64,000 nucleotides of DNA from Gemmatimonadota bacterium (GCA_028877215.1 JAPPFJ010000012.1:1-64000), one strand, 5' to 3'; counted from the first letter of the stretch, positions 52,619-61,211 are shown. Numbers and translations: made by a program. Notes: generated by a model from the sequence alone, not told the origin.

Positions 52619-53443
52619 CTACCCGTACGCCCCTTTTTCGTGCCGTCCCAGGAGCCGCTGGAGGCGGGGGCCGGCGTCTTCCCAGACATGGTCCGGCATG
52701 CGGTAGTCGATGAACGGATAGAGGCGCTGGGCGATCATTCGCTGGCTGTAGACAACGGAACCCACGTACCGGACCTCGTCGGAATTGTTCCGCGAACCGC
52801 AATGCCAGACCTGGTTGTGGAACATGTAGACGTCGCCCGGATTCGCGACCAGGGATACCGGCCCCCGGCCTTCAAAGGTCGGACTCTGGCGGTCGTTCGG
52901 ATTCCGGCCCGCAAAGTGGCTTCCGGGAATGACCTGCGTGACGCCGTATTCGACGGAATCGGCCCTGCTCAGGGGGATCATCACGTTGATCACGAAGCAG
53001 GGTATGGGGATATCCGGACTGTGGCGCGGGACGCCATCCGGCAATGGGAAGTGGATTCTGTCGTCCAGGTGCCAGCCGCCGCCCTGGCCGGGTTCGTAAC
53101 GCAGGGCGTTCTGCGACATCATATGGCAGTCCTCGCCGAGGATGGCCTCCGCCAGGCTGACAATGGGCTCCCGCTCGATAAGGTCCAGAAAATTGCGGTC
53201 GTATTCGTACATGCGCATCATGCTGATGCCGCGGATGTGGTCGCCGGCTTCGTCCGCCTGGATCCGGGGATCGTTCCATTTGCGTACCATGCCGTCCCTG
53301 AGCGCGTCAATCTCCTCGACATTGAGCACGTTTTCAATGAAGTAATAGCCGTCGCGGCTGAACTGTTCCACGATCTTCCGCGTGGTTTCTTCGTCGAAGG
53401 CCTGTGTGTCTCTTGCGATGACGCTGTTATCGTATGTGGTCAT
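52619..53443 (-). CDS. Phytanoyl-CoA dioxygenase (PhyH) family protein, canonical HxD
   Basis: 274 residues from the ATG at 53443, which has GGAGGT five bases upstream; longer starts lack this. Single PhyH domain with His125-Leu-Asp127 (GGGWHLDDRIHF), a VTQVIPGSHFAGRNP strand, a distal His in HNQVWHCGSRN and Arg after NNSDEVRYV. It should be an active Fe(II)/2-oxoglutarate hydroxylase. It is divergent from the desulfhydrase-like gene. Substrate unknown. Confidence 0.9.
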   Translation of the reverse strand: MTTYDNSVIARDTQAFDEETTRKIVEQFSRDGYYFIENVLNVEEIDALRDGMVRKWNDPRIQADEAGDHIRGISMMRMYEYDRNFLDLIEREPIVSLAEAILGEDCHMMSQNALRYEPGQGGGWHLDDRIHFPLPDGVPRHSPDIPIPCFVINVMIPLSRADSVEYGVTQVIPGSHFAGRNPNDRQSPTFEGRGPVSLVANPGDVYMFHNQVWHCGSRNNSDEVRYVGSVVYSQRMIAQRLYPFIDYRMPDHVWEDAGPRLQRLLGRHEKGAYG

Positions 53444-53664
53444 ACTTACCTCCATGGCTGTGCTGCGTTTTCCCGAATATAGGGATCGGCCAGAGCGGAC
53501 ACAATGGATTTGAAGGCGGGCGCACAGACCCTTTTTCTTTGACATCCGCGGGAAACTGTGCCATCATGGCAGCATTGCCGGGCACGGCGTCGCCGCAATG
53601 CGGAACGAGAGGTCGTACGCGTCTGTCCACAACACCTGGATCCACAGTCGATATGGAGGAATGC

Positions 53665-54714
53665 ATGGCCGTAAGCACTCAGGATTTGCAGGCGGTTATC
53701 GACGGTTTTCCAAGAACGGGACTGGCGGAACTGCCCACGCCCCTGCACGATTGCCCGCGATTCTCGGAAGCGCTGGGTGGGAAGGTGAGGGTACTGGTAA
53801 AACGGGATGATCTGACCGGTCTCGCATTTGGTGGAAACAAGACGCGCAAGTTCGATCTTGCCCTGGGCGACGCGCTGTCAGACGGTGCCACGGCGTTGAT
53901 TACGGGGGCGGCGTCGCAGTCCAACCACGCGCGGCAGGCGGCTGCTGCTGCGGCCAGGCTGGGCATGAAATGCGTGCTGGTGAACCGCCACGACCATCGA
54001 AGTCTGATGGGCATTCAGGGAAATCAGCTTCTGGACAATATCTTTGGCGCTGACGTCAGGCTGGTTGCGGAAGGGGTCAACCAGGAAGAGGTGAAGAACC
54101 GGGCGGCGGAGGAACTGCAGGCGCAGGGAGAGAAACCCTATATCATCGGACGGCGGGCGGTGGTTCTGGGTACGGTGGCGTACGTCGGCTGCCTGTTGGA
54201 GATTGTAAAGCAACTCGAGGCGATGGACGCGCGGACGGATTTCATCTGTACGGCATCCGGACACGGTACGCACGCGGGTCTGGCATTGGGTGTCAAGGCG
54301 CTGGGGCTGCCGGTTCGCACACATGGATTCTCGCCGAGCAGGGGAGACAACGCGAGGCGAAACGCGCAAATTGCGGAAATCGCCAACGAAACCGCGGCGC
54401 TGATGGAACTGGATGTTCTGATGACTGCTGGTGAAATGGAGAATACGGACGCCTACGTGGGAGAGAACTACGGGATTGTCACCGAAGCTGGGCTGGACGC
54501 ACTGCACCTGCTGGCGAGGACGGAGGGCATTCTTCTGGATCCGGTATACACGGGCAAGGCCATGTCCGGGGTCATCGACCGGATCCGGACGGGAAAGATT
54601 CCGTCAGGATCGACCGTGGTATACGTGCACACGGGAGGCAACCCGGCGCTGTTCGCCTACGCGCCGGAGCTTATTGCCCACGGCGACTATCGCCAGAACG
54701 TCGTAACTCGGTGA
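53665..54714 (+). CDS. D-cysteine desulfhydrase / ACC deaminase-family PLP enzyme
   Basis: 349 residues from the ATG at 53665 (GGAGGA four bases upstream). The PLP lysine lies in LAFGGNKTRKFDLALG, followed by TGAASQSNHARQAAAAAARL, which is the family's cofactor and substrate region. The C-terminus has DPVYTGKAMSGVIDRI and VVYVHTGGNPALFAY. Members break D-cysteine to pyruvate, ammonia and sulfide, or open ACC. The two activities are not separable here by eye. It is divergent from a PhyH gene and is followed by a GNAT gene. Confidence 0.9.
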   Translation: MAVSTQDLQAVIDGFPRTGLAELPTPLHDCPRFSEALGGKVRVLVKRDDLTGLAFGGNKTRKFDLALGDALSDGATALITGAASQSNHARQAAAAAARLGMKCVLVNRHDHRSLMGIQGNQLLDNIFGADVRLVAEGVNQEEVKNRAAEELQAQGEKPYIIGRRAVVLGTVAYVGCLLEIVKQLEAMDARTDFICTASGHGTHAGLALGVKALGLPVRTHGFSPSRGDNARRNAQIAEIANETAALMELDVLMTAGEMENTDAYVGENYGIVTEAGLDALHLLARTEGILLDPVYTGKAMSGVIDRIRTGKIPSGSTVVYVHTGGNPALFAYAPELIAHGDYRQNVVTR

Positions 54715-54778
54715 TGTGCCTGTCATATAGCGGGATGATGTACGGGTTCAGGTGGGTTGATCCGGAGGTAAAAGGCAG

Positions 54779-55243
54779 GTGGCAGTCGATCCAGGTTATC
54801 TAGTAAGGCCGGCAGGAACTGACGATGTGCGTGCGGTCGTGGGTTTATCGAAACTCTGGGCTGATGAAGGCTGTACAATCGGCTATGTCGCGGTGAAGGA
54901 AGGCGACAAGCATCTACAGTCATGGCTTGACGGCGGATATTTTTTCGTTGGCGAAGTTGAATGTGGTGTCATTGCATACGCTGCCGGGGTCGTGAAAGTC
55001 GGGAAAAACGCGATATTCGAACCCGATGGCGAGCGCTATCTGGATGTTCATGAGGTCTTTGTCCATATTGACCACCGCGAAAAGGGAGTCGGAGACCGAC
55101 TCATGGAGGCATTGCTATCCAGATCGGAATCGGAAGGAATCAACCGCTCCATGGTCGGCTCAAATAACGTCGATTGGCTGCGTACGTATCGATTCTATGA
55201 ACGGCACGGCTATGGGATGTTTTCAATACAGATGTACAAATAA
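54779..55243 (+). CDS. GNAT-family N-acetyltransferase
   Basis: 154 residues starting with GTG at 54779 (GGAGG at 54763-54767). GNAT pattern: VRPAGTDDVRAVVGL, YLDVHEVFVHIDHREKGVGD with the HREKGVGD pyrophosphate loop, then RTYRFYERHGYGMFS. Substrate unknown. It lies 64 bases after the desulfhydrase-like gene and 66 bases before the PhyH gene, so all may be one transcript. Confidence 0.85.
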   Translation: MAVDPGYLVRPAGTDDVRAVVGLSKLWADEGCTIGYVAVKEGDKHLQSWLDGGYFFVGEVECGVIAYAAGVVKVGKNAIFEPDGERYLDVHEVFVHIDHREKGVGDRLMEALLSRSESEGINRSMVGSNNVDWLRTYRFYERHGYGMFSIQMYK

Positions 55244-55309
55244 TCGAGATTGGGATATCACGACGTTTCATCTACCTGATAGGCGCAGGGATTTCCAAGG
55301 AGGAACGCC

Positions 55310-56095
55310 ATGACAGAGGACGAGAAATATCTCTTCGATCTGAACGGGTACCTGGTACTCAAAGACGTTCTGACGTCGGAGGAAGTCGACCGCTGCAACG
55401 AGGCGATCGATCGCCATGACGATCAGCTCAGGGAGAGGGAGGGGTCGCTCACGATAGGCGCGCCGGCGCTTGGGGGCACGTCGAACAGGAAGGACCTGGG
55501 CGGAATGCTGGCTTGGGAGCGGCCGTGGTGCGAACCCTTCAGGGCGATGCTCGTGCATCCCCGTGTGATGCCCTATCTGCACGTGATCCTGGGCAAGGGA
55601 TATCGGCTGGATCACGGGCCGGGTCTGATCGCCATGGACAAGGGCTGCGAAGGGGGCACGCTGCACGGGGGCGGCGTGGAACGTCCGGACCTTTCAGAAG
55701 CGTATTTTTTCAAGAGCGGGCGCATCTACTGCGGGCTGACGGTCGTGGAATACCTGCTGGCGGACGAGGGGCCGGGCGACGGGGGCGTGGCCGTGTTGCC
55801 GGGAAGCCACAAGGCGAATCTGGCGTGCCCCAGGGAGATGACGCGGGGTGAGAAATACCAGGAACACGTGGTGGAGGTCAATGGCCGCGCCGGAGACGTG
55901 GTGATTTTTACGGAGACGCTGACCCACGGGACGTTGCCGTGGACGGCCGACCATCAGCGGCGGGCGCTGCTGTACAAGTTCAGCCCGGGATTTCAGGCTT
56001 ACGGGGTGGGCGCGCATACGGTGTCGTACCCCGACTACATCATGGACATGACGGAGGCGGAACGGGCGGTGATGGAACATCCCCATTACCATTAG
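55310..56095 (+). CDS. Phytanoyl-CoA dioxygenase (PhyH) family protein, HGG type
   Basis: 261 residues, single domain, with AAGGAGGA just before the ATG. The iron site reads TLHGGGVERP, with His119-Gly-Gly in place of His-x-Asp. GGVAVLPGSHKANLACP follows, then a distal His206 in TLTHGTLPW and Arg in HQRRALLYKF. Its start, EKYLFDLNGYLVLKDVLTSE, resembles the opening of the tandem proteins at 298 and 37774. It may use halide or another ligand, or an altered metal site; this is an inference. The stop is immediately followed by a MITE-end remnant. Confidence 0.88.
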   Translation: MTEDEKYLFDLNGYLVLKDVLTSEEVDRCNEAIDRHDDQLREREGSLTIGAPALGGTSNRKDLGGMLAWERPWCEPFRAMLVHPRVMPYLHVILGKGYRLDHGPGLIAMDKGCEGGTLHGGGVERPDLSEAYFFKSGRIYCGLTVVEYLLADEGPGDGGVAVLPGSHKANLACPREMTRGEKYQEHVVEVNGRAGDVVIFTETLTHGTLPWTADHQRRALLYKFSPGFQAYGVGAHTVSYPDYIMDMTEAERAVMEHPHYH

Positions 56096-56139
56096 CAGTC
56101 CGTTGATCTGGTTGCGGCTGAGCGCAGCGAAGTAGGGAG
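56094..56139 (+). repeat. MITE-like element remnant, copy 4
   Basis: Begins AGCAGTCCGTTGATC at the PhyH stop codon (the preceding bases give TAG) and matches the inverted end of the element at 56682-56832; the rest is lost. Confidence 0.5.
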
Positions 56140-56144
56140 ACTGA

Positions 56145-56684
56145 ATGCCGACGTTCGGAGCAGCGGCGGTTGTCATTTCTGAAGGGGACGTGCTGCTGAT
56201 CAAGAGGCGGGACTGCGAGGCGTGGGCGCTGCCGGGCGGGAACGTAGAGGCAGGAGAAACCGTCGCGGAAACGGCCATCCGCGAGGTTAAAGAAGAAACG
56301 GGGATCGCGATCGAGCTGACGCGGCTTGTGGGAATTTACGCAAGCCCGCGCTGGCTTTCCGGGGGAAATCACACGGTTGTCTTTGCGTCCCGACCCCTCA
56401 GCCAGAGAATGACGCCGCAACCGGAGGAGGTTATCGAATCCGGTTATTTTTGTGCCAATCAGCTGCCGGATCCCTTTGTCTGGTGGCACCGCCGGTGGAT
56501 CGGCGATGCCCTGGACGGGGTCTGCGGCACCGTCTGTCTGCAGGACCGGATCTGGCCGTGGGAAGCCGATGTCAACCGGAGGGACCTGCGTCGGATATTT
56601 GTGGAATCCGGGTTGTCCCCGCAGGAATTCTTTCAGAAATATTTGACTCGGGCAGGCGCCGAACGAGAACGCGTTCAGGTTTGA
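56145..56684 (+). CDS. Nudix hydrolase
   Basis: 179 residues, GGGAG before the ATG. The Nudix box is GGNVEAGETVAETAIREVKE followed by ETGI, with all consensus residues. The N-terminal strand AAAVVISEGDVLLIKRRD is typical. The extended C-terminus (DVNRRDLRRIFVESGLS) is beyond the core. The stop codon TGA coincides with the first bases of the MITE-like element at 56682-56832. Substrate unknown. Confidence 0.88.
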   Translation: MPTFGAAAVVISEGDVLLIKRRDCEAWALPGGNVEAGETVAETAIREVKEETGIAIELTRLVGIYASPRWLSGGNHTVVFASRPLSQRMTPQPEEVIESGYFCANQLPDPFVWWHRRWIGDALDGVCGTVCLQDRIWPWEADVNRRDLRRIFVESGLSPQEFFQKYLTRAGAERERVQV

Positions 56685-56832
56685 CAGCCCGTTGAAAGAG
56701 CCCATCCGGGCTACGGCCGGCCCTTGCGGTCGAATTACTGCGTTGCGCTCCCTCGCCGAATCGAAGGATGGGACTCGGTCGCGCGCCTTGTCTTCGGCCT
56801 CGCCTGCGGAGCGACTTTATCAACGGACTGTT
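56682..56832 (+). repeat. MITE-like element, copy 3 (complete, 151 bp)
   Basis: Ends TGACAGCCCGTTGAAAGAG and, inverted, TAACAGTCCGTTGATAAAG. Interior: CATCCGGGCTACGGCCGGCC, GTCGAATTACTGCGTTGCGC, and CGCGCGCCTTGTCTTCGGCC. The 13-base ends differ at only two positions. No coding capacity. The left end supplies the Nudix stop; the right end lies 25 bases before the amidohydrolase start. Confidence 0.82.
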
Positions 56833-56857
56833 AGCCGGGAAGCGGAGAACCCAGGGT

Positions 56858-58072
56858 ATGACCTATGACCTGGTGTTGAAAGGCGCCACCGTGATTGACG
56901 GCGCCCAGGGGTTGAACGGGGAGTACGACGTGGCGGTGAATAGTGAAAAAATCGCCGCCGTGGAGAAGGAAATCGTCGAGCCCGCGAGAGAAACGGTGGA
57001 CCTGGGAGGAAGGATTCTGACGCCGGGCTGGATCGATATCCATACCCACATCTACGCGGGAGCGACCACCTGGGGCATCCGGGGGGATGCGCTCTGCCTG
57101 GCAACCGGGGTGACAACGGTCGTGGACGCGGGCAGCCCGGGATGGGCGAATTTCATGGGCTTCAGGGATTACGTCGCGGCGCCGGCGCGGACGCAGGTCC
57201 TGACGTTCGTGCATATCAGCGGGATCGGGTTGACCTACGGACCCGTGGGCGAGATGCAGGACCTGAGGTACGCGGACCCGGAGCGCACGGCGTACATCAT
57301 CGGTCGATGGCCGGAACTCTGCGTGGGCGTGAAGGTGCGCGAGGGTAAACACCAGGTGGGGGACAACGGGGTGGCGCCGCTGAAACTCGCGGTAAAGGCC
57401 GCCGAGCTTTCGAACTCGAAAGTGATGGTGCACGCCGGCGCCGGCGTTCCTCTGCCGGACGTGCTGGGCGTGGTTCGCACCGGGGATATCGTCACCCACT
57501 GCTATCACGGCGGCGGCGATACGATCCTGGGCAACGGGGAACGGGTCATTCCGGAAGTGTGGGCGGCACGGGAACGGGGCGTCCTGTTCGACCTGGGCCA
57601 CGGCGGCGGCAGTTTCCTGTTCGAAGTGGCCAAGAAGGCGCTGGCTCAGGGTTTTCCTTCGGACGTGATCAGCACGGACCTGCACGTGCACTGTTTGAAC
57701 GATCCGGTCTACAGTCTGCCCGAAACGGCCTCCAAGATGCTGAATCTGGGAATGGAGTTGCCGGAGGTCGTCTACCAGACAACAGCCGCGCCGGCGGCCG
57801 CGATCGGAAGGGACGATGAACTGGGTACGTTGAAGGTTGGGACCGTGGCGGACCTGGCGGCGTTCGAGTTGCGGGATGGCGCGTTCGAGTTCCGGGACGT
57901 GGGCGACAACCAGGAGGTGGGCTCGCGGATGATAACGCCCGTGTTGACCGTTCGAAAGGGAATCCTGTACAGGCCGGCAGACCTTAAAGAGGAAGTCGCG
58001 GAGACACTCCGCAGGGCGATAGAGATGAAAGCGCTGGTGAGAGGAAGGTTCGACAGGACGTTTCTCAAGTAG
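56858..58072 (+). CDS. Amidohydrolase/deacetylase (COG3964-like metallohydrolase)
   Basis: 404 residues from the ATG at 56858; a longer frame would read through the MITE-like element. Metal-binding His62/His64 in PGWIDIHTHIYAG, Lys in CVGVKVREGKHQVG, His in KVMVHAGAGVP, His in IVTHCYHGGG and Asp in ISTDLHVHCLNDP: a complete two-metal amidohydrolase set. The family includes N-acyl-amino-acid deacetylases and related enzymes of the dihydroorotase-like subgroup. It is followed after 49 bases by the ThDP enzyme; together they may form a degradation step for an acylated amino or hydroxy acid. Confidence 0.87.
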   Translation: MTYDLVLKGATVIDGAQGLNGEYDVAVNSEKIAAVEKEIVEPARETVDLGGRILTPGWIDIHTHIYAGATTWGIRGDALCLATGVTTVVDAGSPGWANFMGFRDYVAAPARTQVLTFVHISGIGLTYGPVGEMQDLRYADPERTAYIIGRWPELCVGVKVREGKHQVGDNGVAPLKLAVKAAELSNSKVMVHAGAGVPLPDVLGVVRTGDIVTHCYHGGGDTILGNGERVIPEVWAARERGVLFDLGHGGGSFLFEVAKKALAQGFPSDVISTDLHVHCLNDPVYSLPETASKMLNLGMELPEVVYQTTAAPAAAIGRDDELGTLKVGTVADLAAFELRDGAFEFRDVGDNQEVGSRMITPVLTVRKGILYRPADLKEEVAETLRRAIEMKALVRGRFDRTFLK

Positions 58073-58121
58073 ATCGAACGCTCCGCGCGCCGCAATTGAA
58101 GATACAGGAAGGAAGCATCTC

Positions 58122-59705
58122 ATGTCGTTGACAGGTGCCGAAGTGCTGGTCGAAGGTCTGATTGCGGCCGGGGTAAAGCACCTGTTTTCGCTTTCTGGCA
58201 ACCAGATCCTTTCGGTTTACGATGCGACAATCGGGCGGGACATCGAACTGATCCACACCCGCCACGAAGCCGCGGCCGTCCACATGGCGGACGGTTGGGG
58301 CAGGTTGACGGAGGAGCCCGGTGTCGCACTGCTCACCGCGGGGCCCGGACACTGCAACGGGCTGACGGCGCTCTACGTGGCGCTGATGGCGGAGTCGCCG
58401 CTGTTGATGTTGAGCGGTCACTGTCCGGAGGCGCAGATCGGGCGGGGCGCGTTCCAGGAGATCGATCAGGCGGCCGCCGCGCGGCCCGTCAGTAAGGCGT
58501 CCTGGCGGGTGGAGAGAAGCGAAGATCTGGAAGGCGACCTGTCTAGGGCGCTGGAACTGGCGGTATCCGGCCGCCCCGGTCCGGTGCACCTGAGCTTACC
58601 GTCGGACGTCCTTGAAGCATCGGCGCGCCGCTCGCACAATGCGCCTTCGAACGGCGCGGCGGACGCGGTGGACGGAAATTTGGACGGGGTGCTGGCACTG
58701 CTGAGCAGGGCGGAGCGGCCGCTGATGCTGGCCGGACCCGCGATGGGACGGGGGCAGCGCTGGCTGGCCGTGGAAGCGCTGGCGAAGGCAACGGGGATCC
58801 CGGCGCTGCCGATTGAGAGCCCGCGTGGCGTCAACGATCCGGCGCTGCGCCGGGCGGCCGTGTGCCTGGCGAGCGCCGACGTTGTGCTTCTGCTTGGCAA
58901 GAAGCTCGATTTTTCGCTGCGCTTCGGGCAGCGCCCGTTTTTTTCCGAACAGCGAAGGTTCATTCAGATCGACGCGGAACAGAGTGAATTGCGGGACTGT
59001 GTGGCGCTGCGTTTTTGCGCGGACCCGTTGGAAGCGACGCGACGGCTTGTGGAGATGGCGCGCGAGCGAACCTGGAATTCCGGGTCGTGGCGGTCAGACG
59101 TGGACAGCTTGCGTGTCGCCGCACCGGCGGAATGGGACGGCCTGCTGCGCCCTGCCGCCAGCCCCGTGCATCCATTGGGCGTGTGCGAGGCGGTGCAGCC
59201 GTTCCTGGATGACGGGGCGATATTCGTGAGCGACGGCGGGGAGTTCGGGCAGTGGGCGCAGGCGGGACTGGCGGCGGAGATCAGGTTGATCAACGGACCG
59301 TCCGGCGCAATCGGGAGCGCGTTGCCGATGGGTCTGGCGGCAAAGCTGGCCTTTCCGGACAGGACCGTGTTCGTCTTCCAGGGGGACGGGACGTTCGGTT
59401 ACCATGCGATGGAACTGGATACGGCGCTGCGCTATGGGCTGCCGGTTGTCGCGATCGTGGGAAACGATGCAAGGTGGAATGCCGAGCACGTTCTCCAGGT
59501 CGAAACCTACGGCGCCGATCGTACTGTAGGCTGCGATCTGCGCGAGACAAGGTACGATCGGGTTGCGGAGGCGCTGGGCGGATACGGGGCCTTTGTGGAC
59601 CGCGCGGAGGATCTCCCGGACGCGCTGAACGAAGCGGTGGCGTCCGGCCTTCCCTCGTGCGTGAACGTGGCGATTGAACCGGCCGCCGCGCCGACATTTC
59701 GATGA
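58122..59705 (+). CDS. Thiamine-diphosphate-dependent enzyme (acetolactate synthase / decarboxylase-like)
   Basis: 527 residues, AAGGAAG before the ATG. The ThDP catalytic Glu49 is in IHTRHEAAAVHMADGWGR. The central domain carries the LSGHCPEAQIGRGAFQEID stretch. The ThDP/magnesium motif GDGTFGYHAMELDTA (GDG at 421-423) is followed by NDARWN. Acetolactate synthases, glyoxylate carboligases and 2-oxo acid decarboxylases share this architecture; the exact reaction is not readable. It is co-directional with the amidohydrolase. Confidence 0.9.
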   Translation: MSLTGAEVLVEGLIAAGVKHLFSLSGNQILSVYDATIGRDIELIHTRHEAAAVHMADGWGRLTEEPGVALLTAGPGHCNGLTALYVALMAESPLLMLSGHCPEAQIGRGAFQEIDQAAAARPVSKASWRVERSEDLEGDLSRALELAVSGRPGPVHLSLPSDVLEASARRSHNAPSNGAADAVDGNLDGVLALLSRAERPLMLAGPAMGRGQRWLAVEALAKATGIPALPIESPRGVNDPALRRAAVCLASADVVLLLGKKLDFSLRFGQRPFFSEQRRFIQIDAEQSELRDCVALRFCADPLEATRRLVEMARERTWNSGSWRSDVDSLRVAAPAEWDGLLRPAASPVHPLGVCEAVQPFLDDGAIFVSDGGEFGQWAQAGLAAEIRLINGPSGAIGSALPMGLAAKLAFPDRTVFVFQGDGTFGYHAMELDTALRYGLPVVAIVGNDARWNAEHVLQVETYGADRTVGCDLRETRYDRVAEALGGYGAFVDRAEDLPDALNEAVASGLPSCVNVAIEPAAAPTFR

Positions 59706-59752
59706 TAGACAGCTATCAGCTCTCAGCCGTCAGCGGTCAGCCGAAAGCAAAA

Positions 59753-59886
59753 AGCGGGTAGTCACGTAAGCCGGTAGACGGGAGAGATTGCCTGCCTTGT
59801 GAGGATTCTCTTCGTGCCGGAGGCAAGAAGGAATAAGACAGCGGGCAAGGATTTCTTCTACCGGCTACCGTCTCCCCTCTCACCGA
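59753..59886 (-). repeat. Inverted-arm interspersed repeat, copy 9, reverse orientation
   Basis: Left arm GCGGGTAGTCACGTAAGCCG; core TGCCTGCCTTGTGAGG, GTGCCGGAGGCAAGAAGG and GCGGGCAAGGATTTC; right arm CTACCGTCTCCCCTCTCACC. It is preceded by CAGCTCTCAGCCGTCAGCGG at 59714-59733, the same flanking word as near 2505. Confidence 0.75.
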
Positions 59887-59958
59887 CACTCAAAAGGGGG
59901 CAGGGGACGTTGGGACGGGGGTGGTATTCAACCATTCAATTTCAGTTGAGGAGGAGAT

Positions 59959-61182
59959 TTGCGTGCAGAAATCGTCATGATCGGGACCGAGCTTCTGCTG
60001 GGGGAAATCGTGGACACGAACGCGAACCTGCTGGCCGTGGCGCTCCGGAATATCGGAATGGACCTCTATTACAAGACCACAGTGGGAGACAACGAGGACC
60101 GCATAACGCAGGTACTCAATCTCGCGCTTGATCGGTCGGACGTGGTGATCACGTCGGGAGGCATCGGGCCGACCGTGGACGACGTGACCCGCCAGGCGAT
60201 TGCGCGCGCGACGGGCCGGAAGCTGATCTACAGCGAGGAACTGGAACGACAGATCGCGGCGCGCTTTCGCGGTTTCGGCCGGAAGATGGCCGCGAACAAC
60301 AAACGGCAGGCGTATCTGCCGGATGGCGCGCTGCCGCTTGAGAACCCCGTAGGGACCGCGCCGTGTTTTCTGAGCGAAGATACGGAAGAACGCGGGTTCA
60401 TTGTCTGCCTGCCCGGCGTCCCCAGGGAACTGGCGCACCTGCTGGAGCATACCATCGTGCCGCTGCTCGTGGAAAGGATGGGAGGGATAAAGGTAATCCA
60501 GGTGCGGGTACTCCGGACGTGCGCGGTCGGCGAGAGCAATATCGACCGGGGTATCGGGGACCTGATGGCGTCGTCGAACCCTACGGTTGGCCTGGCCGCG
60601 CACGCGGGACAGACGGACGTTCGCGTGACAGCCAGGGCCGATTCGGAGGCGGATGCCGACGCGCTCATTGCCGGTATGGAGGCCGAACTCCGAAACCGGC
60701 TGGGCGTGGCGGTCTACGGCGTCGGCAAAGAGACCGTAGCCGAAGTCGTGGGCCGGCTGCTGTCAGAGCGGGATTTGAAGCTGGGCGTGGTGGATACCTT
60801 GACCGGGGGACAACTGTCGCGGGAATTGAACGAGGCGGGATTCCAGAGCGTCATCGCCTCGGATTTGCACGGAAGCCACGCCGATCAGGCGGTAGCTGAT
60901 GCACGCGCCGGATTGCAGCAAGACGGCGATGAGCGGACGCTGGCGGGAATTCTTGCGGAGCAGGTTGCGCCTGAAGGCGGCATGGGGCTGGCGATGATCG
61001 GTCCTTTGGCGGGTAGGTCGACGGCAATTGCGGTCCGTGGGCCGGGCGATCTGAAGACGAACGAGGAGGGGCGACGCTTCGAAGACTCGGACCTGGTTCG
61101 GCGGTGGACGGTGATGCTGAGCCTGGACCGCGTCAGAAGGGCCGTGCTGGGCGTGCTGGAGTCTCCGGTGGACTGGAATTAG
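59959..61182 (+). CDS. cinA: CinA-family nucleotide/molybdopterin-like protein
   Basis: 407 residues, start TTG at 59959 with GAGGAGG four bases upstream. The N-terminal molybdopterin-binding-like domain is classic: EIVMIGTELLLGEIVDTNAN, SDVVITSGGIGPTVDDVT and PGVPRELAHLLE. CinA proteins have ADP-ribose pyrophosphatase and, in the C-terminal domain, NMN deamidase activity. Here the C-terminal PncC-like domain (about 255-407) is degenerate: the usual AESCTGG reads VDTLTGG. NMN deamidase activity is therefore doubtful. It lies 29 bases upstream of a glycosidase-like gene. Confidence 0.85.
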   Translation: MRAEIVMIGTELLLGEIVDTNANLLAVALRNIGMDLYYKTTVGDNEDRITQVLNLALDRSDVVITSGGIGPTVDDVTRQAIARATGRKLIYSEELERQIAARFRGFGRKMAANNKRQAYLPDGALPLENPVGTAPCFLSEDTEERGFIVCLPGVPRELAHLLEHTIVPLLVERMGGIKVIQVRVLRTCAVGESNIDRGIGDLMASSNPTVGLAAHAGQTDVRVTARADSEADADALIAGMEAELRNRLGVAVYGVGKETVAEVVGRLLSERDLKLGVVDTLTGGQLSRELNEAGFQSVIASDLHGSHADQAVADARAGLQQDGDERTLAGILAEQVAPEGGMGLAMIGPLAGRSTAIAVRGPGDLKTNEEGRRFEDSDLVRRWTVMLSLDRVRRAVLGVLESPVDWN

Positions 61183-61211
61183 CCATCAGCGGCGAAACAG
61201 GAGGATTATCC

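Noticed and set aside
2088..59886. Possible CRISPR array made of the GGTAGAC-type repeats
   Set aside because: Repeats are 7-base words in imperfect inverted arms, not regularly spaced 24-40 bp direct repeats with unique spacers, and no cas genes are present.
59799..60131. Short frames beginning in the family A repeats (for example 59799, 52567 and 15548)
   Set aside because: They begin with similar peptides (VPEARRNKTAGKDFFYRLPS-like) simply because they translate the same repeat.
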